A DNA stretch of 64,000 nucleotides from Tomocerus qinae (Eukaryota > Arthropoda > Collembola > Entomobryomorpha > Tomoceridae): NCBI GenBank assembly GCA_020055645.1, contig JAECZT010000019.1, forward strand, positions 1 through 64,000, in the 5' to 3' direction. A program made the translations under genes and the position numbers. Shown here piece after piece: positions 25,705 through 36,941 of this stretch. Position 1 is the stretch's first letter; every line of letters starts with the position of its first letter. The notes under the pieces are model-generated. The model saw nothing but the letters and a program-made list of their open reading frames with translations. It had not been told where the DNA came from and did no database searches.

Positions 25705-28630
25705 ATAAAAGTATAATTAATGTGCAATGGCATTTCTTATTGTATTTTTTAAAATAGAATTTTTCAGGTTATTTGAAAAAAACAGTAATTACCCGTTAAA
25801 ACCGGAAATTTTAATTCTTTAAAATATGAATAATTTATTTACGAAGGTTTCGTGTTCACAATTCACTCTTGGTGGTAGTTCTTTGAATTAGTTAGTGATT
25901 TCAAAGCGTAAAATTTAATTTTTAAAAGGCAATGCTACACTGATAATTACTATTAATTCTTTTCGCAGCAAAGATTCAAGTGTATTAATTGTAAACCGAA
26001 ATTGCAGATATAAATGAGAATACTTTAATCATTATTCAACGTAACCAGTATTATATTGTCGTTCGGTTCTGACTTTATGATACTTAAACAAAGACGTTTT
26101 TCCTGGCTTCTACTATTGTCATTTATGGACAGTCCGTGTTATAGTATATAATACAGAAGTATTCACATTGTAAAATACTTCTATCTGACTATTATTCTTT
26201 TCGTAGAGGGTGTTCCAAATTTAAATGTTTATAGGCAAATTAAAAACAGTTTTAGGTACTCTGTAAAAATCATAATTATATTTCTAATAATCGAAAGACT
26301 TCGTTTATATAATTTACAATAAAATCTGTCTACCATAAAAGTATAATTAATGCGTAATGGCATTTCTTATTGTATTTTTTAAAATAGAATTTTTCAGGTT
26401 ATTTGAAAAAAACAGCTATTACCCGTTAAAACCGGAAATTTTAATTCTTTAAAATATGAATAATTTATTTACCAAGGTTTAGTGTTCACAATTCACACTT
26501 GGTGGTAGTTCTTTGAATTAGTTAGTGCTTTCAAAGCGTAAACTTTAATTTTTTAAAGGCAATGCTAAACTGATAATTACTATTAATTCTTTTCGCAGCA
26601 AAGATTCAAGTTTATTAATTGTAAACCGAAATTGCAGATATAAATGAGAATACTTTAATCATTATTCAACGTAACCAGTATTATATTGTCGTTCGGTTCT
26701 GACTTAATGATACTTAAACAAAGACGTTTTGCCTAGCTTCTACTATTGTCATTTATGGACAGTCCGTGTTATAGTATATAATACAGAAGTATTCACATTG
26801 TAAAATACTTCTATCTGACTATTATTTTTTTCGCAAAGGACGTTTCAAATTTAAATGTTTATAGGCAAATGATAGAAAATTTTATATACTGTGTAAAAAT
26901 CATAATTATATTTCTAATAATCGAAAGACTTCGTTTATATAATTTACAATAATATCTGTCTACCACAAAAGTAGAATTAATGCGTAATGGCATTTCTTAT
27001 TGTATTTTTTAAAATAGAATTTTTCAGGTTATTTGAAAAAAACAGTTATTACCCATTAAAACCGGAAATTTTAATTCTTTAAAATGTGAATAATTTATTT
27101 ACCAAGGTTTCATGTTCACAATTCACTCTTGGTGGTAGTTCTTTGAATTAGTTAGTGCTTTCAAAGCGTAAAATTTAATTTTTAAAAGGCAATGCTACAC
27201 TGATAAATACTATTAATTCTTTTCGCAGTAAAGATTTAAGTGTATTAATTGTAAACCGAAATTGCAGATATAAATGAGAATACTTTAATCATTATTCAAC
27301 GTAACCATTAATATATTGTCGTTCGGTTCAGACCTTATGGTTCTTAAACAAAGACCTTTTTTATAGCTTCTACTATTGTCATTTTTGAACAGTTCATATA
27401 ATAGTATATAATACTGAAGTATTATTATTGTAAAACGCTTTTATCTGACTCTATTATTCTTTTCGCAGGGGACGTTCCAAATTTAAATGTTTATAGGCAA
27501 ATTAAAAACAGTTTTAGATACTCTGTAAAAATCATAATTATATTTCTAATAATCGAAAGACTTCGTTTATATAATTTACAATAATATCTGTGTACCACAA
27601 AAGTATAATTAATGCGTAATGGCAATTCTTATTGTATTTTTTAAAATAGAATTTTTCAGGTTATTTGAAAAAAAACAGTTATTACCCGTTAAAACCGGAA
27701 ATTTTAATTCTTTAAAATATGAATAATTTATTTACCAAGGTTTCGTGTTCACAATTCACTCTTGGTGGTAGTTCTTTGAATTAGTTAGTGCTTTCAAAGC
27801 GTAAACTTTAATTTTTAAAAGGCAATGCTACACTGATAAATACTATTAATTCTTTTCGCAGTAAAGATTCAAGTGTATTAATTGTAAACCGAAATTGCAG
27901 ATATAAATGAGAATACTTTAATCATTATTCAACGTAACCAGTAATATATTGTCGTTCGGTTCAGACCTTATTGTTCTTAAACAAAGACCTTTTTTATAGC
28001 TTCTACTATTGTCATTTTTGAACAGTTCATATAATAGTATATAATACTGAAGTATTATTATTGTAAAACGCTTTTATCCGACTCTATTATTCTTTTCGCA
28101 GAGGACGTTCCAAATTAAAATGTTTATAGGCAAATTAAAAACGGTTTTAGATACTCTGTAAAAATCATAATTATATTTCTAATAATCGAAAGACTTCGTT
28201 TATATAATTTACAATAAAATCTATATACCATAAAAGTATAATTAATGCGCAATGGCATTTCTTATTGTATTTTTTAAAATAGAATTTTTCAGATCATTTG
28301 AAAAAACAGCTATTACCCGTTAAAACCGGAAATTTTAATTCTTTAAAATATGAATAATTTATTTACCAAGGTTTCGTGTTCACAATTCACACTTGGTGGT
28401 AGTTCTTTGAATTAGTTAGTGCTTTCAAAGCGTAAAATTTAATTTTTTAAAGGCAATGCTAAACTGATAATTACTATTAATTCTTTTCGCAGTAAAGATT
28501 CAAGTGTATTAATTGTAAACCGAAATTGCAGATATAAATGAAAATACTTTAATCATTATTCAACGTAACCAGTAATATATTGTCGTTCGGTTCAGACCTT
28601 ATGGTTCTTAAACAAAGACCTTTTTTATAG

Positions 28631-29290
28631 CAGGGCTTGAAAAACCCAAAAACCCGGGTTTTTGGGTTATTGGGTTTTTGGTTGGGTTTTTGGGTAGCAA
28701 AATTAGCAAAAACCCGGGTTTTTGGGTTTTTGTTATGAAATGGAGTAACTTGAAAACCCAAGGATTAGAGCAGAATACAAGAACTGTAGTTTAAAATATC
28801 CGTTATTCCATTCCCTTAATCAACGAATCAATGTAATAGCCAAATGATATTTATTTGTTTATCAATTTGTTTATTGTTTACATAATTTGTTTATCTCAAT
28901 ATTTTAGAAATAAATGGAATATTTTTAATATTATAGTTTGAAGTTCGTCTATATTAAGTCGCCTCCATACCTAATAACTACTAAAACTTGCAAACCAAAT
29001 ATTTGATCAATATACTTTTGAGTTTACCGTCAAATTAATACTAATCGAATCAACAAATTCATTTACATTGTAATAAAAGTCTTCTTCCAGATCGCCCACA
29101 GAGAAGCAAAATAAATATTATTTTAAGTTTGAATATGGAACAATAATGCTAGAAGTCCAGTGAACCACAGTAGATGGCGGATGCTACAGCAAAAACCCAA
29201 AAACCCCAAAAACCCAAAAACCCAGCAAAAACCCAAAAAGGCGGCTTTTTGGGTTTTTCCTAGGAAAAACCCTGCCTTTTTCATGCCCTG
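28631..29290. mobile_element. Non-autonomous hAT-like DNA transposon, 660 bp, with telomere-like subterminal repeats
   Basis: The element starts CAGGGCTTGAAAAA and ends in the inverted form TTTTTCATGCCCTG. It is flanked by an 8-bp duplication TTTTATAG (28623-28630 and 29291-29298) inside a type B monomer. An 8-bp duplication with CAGGG-type ends fits the hAT superfamily. Both ends carry clusters of GGGTTTTT (plus strand 28656-28694 and 28713-28731) or AAAAACCC (29191-29271), pairing as inverted subterminal repeats. The interior of about 450 bp is AT-rich and has no transposase. The frames that run through the ends are low-complexity artefacts. The mirror site in the right arm (CTATAAAA at about 53415) is empty. 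Confidence 0.88.
28656..28694 (+). other. G-quadruplex-capable GGG cluster at the left end of the hAT-like element
   Basis: Five GGG runs start at 28656, 28664, 28672, 28684 and 28692, separated by loops of 5, 5, 9 and 5 nt. The right end holds a matching motif on the other strand (29196-29223: four C-runs with 5-nt loops), which meets the usual G3N1-7 rule. Folding is inferred from sequence only. Confidence 0.55.
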
Positions 29291-32200
29291 TTTTATAGCT
29301 TCTACTATTGTCATTTTTGAACAGTTCATATAATAGTATATAATACTGAAGTATTATTATTGTAAAACGCTTTTATCTGACTCTATTATTCATTTCGCAG
29401 AGGACGTTCCAAATTTAAATGTTTATAGGCAAATTAAAAACAGTTTTAGATACTCTGTAAAAATCATAATTATATTTCTAATAATCGAAAGACTTCGTTT
29501 ATATAATTTACAATAAAATCTATCTACCTTAAAAGTATAATTAATGCGTAATGGCATTTCTTATTGTATTTTTTAAAATGGAATTTTTCAGGTTATTTGA
29601 AAAAAACAGTTATTACCCGTTAAAACCGGAAATTTTAATTCTTTAAAATATGAATAATTTATTTACCAAGGTTTCGTGTTCACAATTCACTCTTGGTGGT
29701 AGTTCTTTGAATTAGTTAGTGCTTTCAAAACGTAAAATTTAATTTTTAAAAGGCAATGCTACACTGATAATTACTATTAATTCTTTTCGCAGCAAAGATT
29801 CAAGTGTATTAATTGTAAACCGAAATTGCAGATATAAATGAGAATACTTTAATCATTATTCAACGTAACCAGTATTATATTGTCGTTCGGTTCTGACTTT
29901 ATGATACTTAAACAAAAACGCTACTCGAAATCTTTCGAGGCTACTCGAATTCTTTCGATGCCACTCGTATTTTTTCAAAGTTACTCGTATTCTTTCGAGT
30001 CTACTCGAGTTGTTTCGAGGGCACCCGAATCCTTCCAAGGCTACCTGAGTTCTTTCGAAATTACACGAATTTTTTCGAGACTGCTAGAATTCTTTCAGGG
30101 CTACTCGAATCTTTTCGAAGCTATTCGAATTTATTCAAAGCTATTTAAATTGTCTCAAGAGTTTTCGAATTCCATCGAGGCAACTCGGATTCTTTCAAAC
30201 AACAAAGAACTGTTTGGTGGCTACTTGAAATCGTTCAAGGCTATTTTAATTATTTCGAAGCTACTAGAATTCTTTTGAGTCTACTTGAATTCGATCTACG
30301 ACAACTGAAATGTTTCGTGGTGTCTCGAAGCCTGTTTAGGCTACTGGAATTCTTTCGACGCTACTCGAATCTTTTCGAAGTTATTCGAATTTGTTCAAAG
30401 ATGTTTAAATTGTCTCGAGGGTACCCGATATCCTTCGAGGCAACTCTGATTATTTCAAACAACAAAGAGTTGTTTCGTGGCTACTTGAACGCGTTCAAGG
30501 CTATTGGAATTATTTCGAATCTACTAGAATTCTTTTGAGTCTACTTGAATTCTTTCTACGACAACTATAATGTTTCTTGGCGTCTCGAAATCTTTTTAGG
30601 GTACTGGAATTCTTTCGAAGCTACTCAAATTCTTTCGAGGCTACTCGAATTCCTTCGAAGCATTTCGAATTCTTTCGAGGCTACTCGAATCCTTTCGAAG
30701 CTACTTGAATTATTTTAAAGCTATTCGATTTCTTTCAAAGATATTCGAAGTGTCTTAAGGGTACTCGAATTCCTTAGCGGCTACTCGGATACTTTTAAGC
30801 TACAAAGAACTTTTTCGAAGCTACCCGAATTCTTTTGAGGTTACTCGAATTCTTTCGAGGTTATTCGAATTGTTTCGAGGCTACTCGAATCCTTTCAAGG
30901 CTACCTGAATTCGTTCGAGGTTACTCGAATTCTTTCGAGGTTATTCGAATTCTTTCGAGGTTATTCGAATTGTTTCGAGGCTTCTCGAATCCTTTTAAGG
31001 CTACTCGAATTCTTTCGAGGCAACCTGAATTCGTTCGAGGTTACTCGAATTCTTTCGAGGTTACTCGAATTCTTTCGAGGTTACTCGAATTCTTTCGAGG
31101 TTATTCGAATTGTTTCGAGGCTACTCGAATCCTTTTAAGGCTACTCGAATTCTTTCGAGGCTACTCGAATTCCTTCGAAGCATTTCGAATTCTTTCGAGG
31201 CTACTCGAATCCTTTCGAAGCTACTTGAATTATTTTAAAGCTATTCGATTTCTTTCAAAGATATTCGAAGTGTCTTAAGGGTACTCGAATTCCTTAGTGG
31301 CTACTCGGATACTTTTAAGCTACAAAGAACTTTTTCGAAGCTACCCGAATTCTTTTGAGGTTACTCGAATTCTTTCGAGGTTATTCGAATTGTTTCGAGG
31401 CTACTCGAATCCTTTCAAGGCTACTCGAATTCTTTCGAGGCTACCTGAATTCGTTCGAGGTTACTCGAATTCTTTCGAGGCTACTCGAATCCTTTCAAGG
31501 CTACTCGAATTCTTTCGAGGCTACCTGAATTCGTTCGAGGTTACTCGAATTCTTTCGAGGTTATTCGAATTGTTTCGAGGCTACTCGAATCATTTTAAGG
31601 CTACTCGAATTCTTTCGAGGCTACCTGAATTCGTTCGAGGCCCGATTTCTTTCGATGCTACTCGAATTTTTTCGAGGTTACTTGAAATCCTTCGAGGCTA
31701 CTCAAATTCTTCCGAGGCTACTGGAATTCTTTCGATGCTACGCGAATTCTCTTGAGGCTACTCGATTTCATTTGATGCTATTTGAAATCTTGCGAGGCAA
31801 CTCGAATTTTTTCGAGCCTACTCGAATTCTTTCGAGGCTACTCGAACTATTTCGAAGCTACTCGAATTCTTTCGAGACTACTCAAACTCTTCCGAGGCTA
31901 CTCAAACTCTTCCGAGGCTACTCGAATTCTTGCGAGGCTACTAGAATTCTTTGGGGCTCCTCGAATCTTTTCGAAGCTATTCGTATTTTTTCAAAGCTGT
32001 TTAAATTGTCTCGAAGGTACTCGAATTCCTTCGAGGAAACTCGGATTCTTTCAAACAACAAAGAATTGTTTCGTGGCTACTTGAATTCTTTTGAGTCTAC
32101 TCTAATTCGTTCTACGGCAACTGAATTATTTCGTGGGGTCTCGAAAATCTTTTTAGGCTACTGGAAATTTTTCTTGGCTACTCGAATTCTTTCGAAGCAT

Positions 32201-34570
32201 TTCGGATTCTTTCGAGGCTACTCGAATCCTTTCGAAGCTACTTGAATTATTTTAAAGCTATTCGATTTCTTTAAAAGATATTCGAAGTGTCTTAAGGGTA
32301 CTCGAATTCCTTAGCGGCTACTCGGATACTTTCAAGCTACAAAGAATTTTTTCGAAGCTACGCGAATTCTTTTGAGGTTACTCGAATTCTTTCGAGGTTA
32401 CTCGAATTCTTTCGAGGTTACTCGAATTCTTTCGAGGTTACTCGAATTCTTTCGAGGTTACTCGAATTCTTTCGAGGTTACTCGAATTCTTTCGAGGTTA
32501 CTCGAATTCTTTCGAGGTTACTCGAATTCTTTCGAGGTGACTCGAATTGTTTCGAGGCTACTCGAATTCTTTCGAAGCTACTCGAATTCTAGCGAGGCTA
32601 CTCGAATTCTTTCATGGCTATTCGAATTACTTCAAAGCTATTCGAAGTGTCTTGACAGTACTCCAATTTCTTGGAAGCAACTCGGATCCTTTCAAGCTAC
32701 CTAGAATATTTTCGTGGCTACCCGAATTCTTTTGAGGCTACCTTAGTTCGTTCGAGGCTACCCGAGTAATTTCTATGTTACTCGAATTTTTTCGAGGCTA
32801 CTCGAAATCTTTCGAGGCTACTCGAAAGGTTTCGAGGCTACTCGAAATGTTTCGAGGCTACTCGAAATGTTTCGAGGCTACTCGAAATGTTTCGAGGCTA
32901 CTCGAAATGTTTCGAGGCTACTCGAAATCTTTCGAGGCTACTCGAAATCTTTCGAAGCAAGTCGAATTCTTTCGAAGCCACTCGAATTTTTTCAAAGTTA
33001 CTCGTATTCTTTCGAGGCTACTCGAATTCTTTCGAGGCTACTCGAATTCTTTCGTGGCTACCCGAATTCTTTTGAGGCTACCTTAGTTCGTTCGAGGCTA
33101 CCCGAGTAATTTCTATGTTACTCGAATTTTTTCGAGGCTACTCGAAATCTTTCGAGGCTACTCGAAATCTTTCGAGGATACTCGAAATCTTTCGAGGCTA
33201 CTCGAAATGTTTCGAGGCTACTCGAAATGTTTCGAGGCTACTCGAAATGTTTCGAGGCTACTCGAAAACTTTCGAGGCTACTCGAAAACTTTCGAGGCTA
33301 CTCGAAATCTTTCGAAGCAAGTCGAATTCTTTCGACGCCACTCGAATTTTTTCAAAGTTACTCGTATTCTTTCGAGGCTACTCGAATTCTTTCGAGGCAA
33401 CTCCAATTCTTTCGACGCTACTCGAAGTCTTTCGAGGCTACTCGAGTTGTTTCGAGGCTACCCGAATCCTTCCAAGGCTACCTGAATTCTTTCGAAATTA
33501 CTCGAATTCTTTCGAGACTGCTAAAATTCTTTGAAGTCTACTCGAATCTTATCGAAGCTATTCGAATTTATTCAAAGCTATTTAAATTGTCTCGAGAGTT
33601 TTCGAATTCCTTCGAGGCAACTCGGATTCTTTCAAACAACAAAGAACTGTTTGCTGGCTACTTGAAATCGTTCAAGGCTATTGGAATTATTTCGCTACTA
33701 GAATTCTTTTGAGTCTACTTGAATTCGATCTACGACAACTGAAATGTTTCGTGGTGTCTCGAAGCCTGTTTAGGCTACTGGAATTCTTTCGAGGCTACTC
33801 GAATTCTTTCGAGGATACTCGAATTCCTTCGAAGCATTTCGAATTCTTTCGAGGCTACTCGAATCCTTTCGAAGCTACTTGAATTATTTTAAAGCTATTC
33901 GATTTCTTTCAAAGATATTCGAAGTGTCTTAAGGGTACTCGAATTCCTTAGTGGCTACTCGGATACTTTCAAGCTACAAAGAATTTTTTCGAAGCTACCC
34001 GAATTCTTTTGAGGTTACTCGAATTCTTTCGAGGTTACTCGAATTCTTTCGAATTTACTCGAATTCTTTCGAGGTTACTCGAATTCTTTCGAGGTTACTC
34101 GAATTCTTTCGAGGTTACTCGAATTCTTTCGAGGTTACTCGAATTCTTTCGAGGTTACTCGAATTCTTTCGAGGTGACTCAAATTGTTTCGAGGCTACTC
34201 GAATCCTTTCGAGGCTACTCGAATCCTTTCAAGGCTACTCGAATTCTTTCGAGGCTACTCGAATTCTTTCGAGGCTACTCGAATTCTTTCGAAGCTACTC
34301 GAATTCTAGCGAGGCTACTCGAATTCCTTCATGGCTATTCGAATTACTTCAAAGCTATTCGAAGTGTCTTGACAGTACTCCAATTTCTTGGAAGCAACTC
34401 GGATCCTTTCAAGCTACCTAGAATATTTTCGCGGCTACCCGAATTCTTTTGAGGCTACCTTAGTTCGTTCGAGGCTACCCGAGTAATTTCTATGTTACTC
34501 GAATTTTTTCGAGGCTACTCAAAAATCTTTCGAGGCTACTCGAAATCTTTCGAGGCTACTCGAAATCTTT

Positions 34571-34770
34571 CGAGGCTACTCGAATTCTTTCGAGGCTACT
34601 CGAATTCTTTCGAGGCTACTCGAATTCTTTCGAGGCTACTCGAATTCTTTCGAGGCTACTCGAATTCTTTCGAGGCTACTCGAATTCTTTCGAGGCTACT
34701 CGAATTCTTTCGAGGCTACTCGAATTCTTTCGAGGCTACTCGAATTCTTTCGAGGCTACTCGAATTCTTT
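34571..34770 (+). repeat. Homogeneous run of ten perfect 20-bp units
   Basis: Ten consecutive identical units, ended by a single C-to-G change (TTTGGAGG). This is the most homogeneous part of the left array and suggests recent local amplification. A comparable run lies at 49781-49973 in the right arm. Confidence 0.9.
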
Positions 34771-36941
34771 GGAGGCTACTCGAATTCTTTCGAGGCAACT
34801 CCAATTCTTTCGACGCTACTCGAAGTCTTTCGAGGCTACTCGAGTTGTTTCGAGGCTACCCGAATCCTTCCAAGGCTACCTCAATTCTTTCGAAATTACT
34901 CGAATTCTTTCGAGACTGCTAGAATTCTTTCAAGTCTACTCGAATCTTATCGAAGCTATTCGAATTTATTCAAAGCTATTTAAATTGTCTCGAGAGTTTT
35001 CGAATTCCTTCGAGGCAACTCGGATTCTTTCAAACAACAAAGAACTGTTTGCTGGCTACTTGAAATCGTTCAAGGCTATTGGAATTATTTCGAAGCTACT
35101 AGAATTCTTTTGAGTCTACTTGAATTCGATCTACGACAACTGAAATGTTTCGTGGTGTCTCGAAGCCTGTTTAGGCTACTGGATTTCTTTCGTGGCTACT
35201 CGAATTCTTTCGAGGCTACTCGAATTCCATCGAAGCATTTCGAATTCTTTCGAGGCTACTCGAATCCTTTCGAAGCTACTTGAATTATTTTAAAGCTATT
35301 CGATTTCTTTCAAAGATATTCGAAGTGTCTTAAGGGTACTCGAATTCTTTAGTGGCTACTCGGATACTTTTAAGCTACAAAGAACTTTTTCGAAGCTACC
35401 CGAATTCTTTTGAGGTTATTCGAATTGTTTCGAGGCTACTCGAATCCTTTCAAGGCTACTCGAATTCTTTCGAGGCTACCTGAATTCGTTCGAGGTTACT
35501 CGAATTCTTTCGAGGCTACTCGAATCCTTTCAAGGCTACTCGAATTCTTTCGAGGCTACCTGAATTCGTTCGAGGTTACTCGAATTCTTTCGAGGTTATT
35601 CGAATTGTTTCGAGGCCACTCGAATCCTTTTAAGGCTACTCGAATTCTTTCGAGGCTACCTGAATTCGTTCGAGGCCCGATTTCTTTCGATGCTACTCGA
35701 ATTTTTTCGAGGTTACTTGAAATCCTTCGAGGCTACTCAAATTCTTCCGAGGCTACTGGAATTCTTTCGATGCTACGCGAATTCTTTTGAGGCTACTCGA
35801 TTTCATTTGATGCTATTTGAAATCTTGCGAGGCAACTCGAATTTTTTCGAGCCTACTCGAATTCTTTCGAGGCTACTCGAACTATTTCGAAGCTACTCGA
35901 ATTCTTTTGAGACTACTCAAACTCTTCCGAGGCTACTCGAATTCTTGCGAGGCTACTAGAATTCTTTGGGGCTCCTCGAATCTTTTCGAAGCTATTCGTA
36001 TTTTTTCAAAGCTGTTTAAATTGTCTCGAAGGTACTCGAATTTCTTCGAGGAAACTCGGATTCTTTCAAACAACAAAGAATTGTTTCGTGGCTACTTGAA
36101 TTCTTTTGAGTCTACTCTAATTCGTTCTACGGCAACTGAATTATTTCGTGGGGTCTCGAAAATCTTTTTAGGCTACTGGAATTCTTTCGAGGCTACTCGA
36201 ATTCTTTCGAAGCATTTCGGATTCTTTCGAGGCTACTCGAATCCTTTCGAAGATACTTGAATTATTTTAAAGCTATTCGATTTCTTTAAAAGATATTCGA
36301 AGTGTCTTAAGGGTGCTCGAATTCCTTAGCGGCTACTCGGATACTTTCAAGCTACAAAGAATTTTTTCGAAGCTACCCGAATTCTTTTGAGGTTACTCGA
36401 ATTCTTTCGAGGTTACTCGAATTCTTTCGAGGTTACTCGAATTCTTTCGAGGTTACTCGAATTCTTTCGAGGTGACTCGAATTGTTTCGAGGCTACTCGA
36501 ATCCTTTCGAGGCTACTCGAATCCTTTCGAGGCTACTCGAATCCTTTCGAGGCTACTCGAATCCTTTCAAGGCTACTCGAATTCTTTCGAGGCTACTCGA
36601 ATTCTAGCGAGGCTACTCGAATTCCTTCATGGCTATTCGAATTACTTCAAAGCTATTCGAAGTGTCTTGACAGTACTCCAATTTCTTGGAAGCAACTCGG
36701 ATCCTTCCAAGCTACCTAGAATATTTTCGTGGCTACCCGAATTCTTTTGAGGCTACCTTAGTTCGTTCGAGGCTACCCGAGTAATTTCTATGTTACTCGA
36801 ATTCTTTCGAGGCTACTCGAATCCTTTCGAGGCTACTCGAATCCTTTCAAGGCTACTCGAATTCTTTCGAGTCTACCTGAATTCGTTCGAGGTTACTCGA
36901 ATTCTTTCGAGGTTACTCGAATTCTTTCGAGGTTATTCGAA

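Larger units (their letters stand above)
25705..29917 (+). repeat. 630-bp satellite array, plus orientation, inner left segment
   Basis: About 5.6 monomers continue the array in the same register after the Copia-type element, with a hAT-like element inserted at 28631. The last monomer stops after TACTTAAACAAA and joins the 20-bp array. Read outward from that junction, the units match the right arm from 52820 onward, in reverse complement, for at least 3.5 kb. Confidence 0.93.

Noticed and set aside
28656-29234. Interstitial true telomere repeat
   Set aside because: The GGGTTTTT units are irregular, inverted at the two ends and enclosed by transposon termini with an 8-bp duplication, so they belong to the element.
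28549-29329. Two minus-strand frames of about 70 residues through the hAT-like element
   Set aside because: They are low-complexity translations of the AAAAACCC repeats, run into satellite sequence, and have no transposase similarity.
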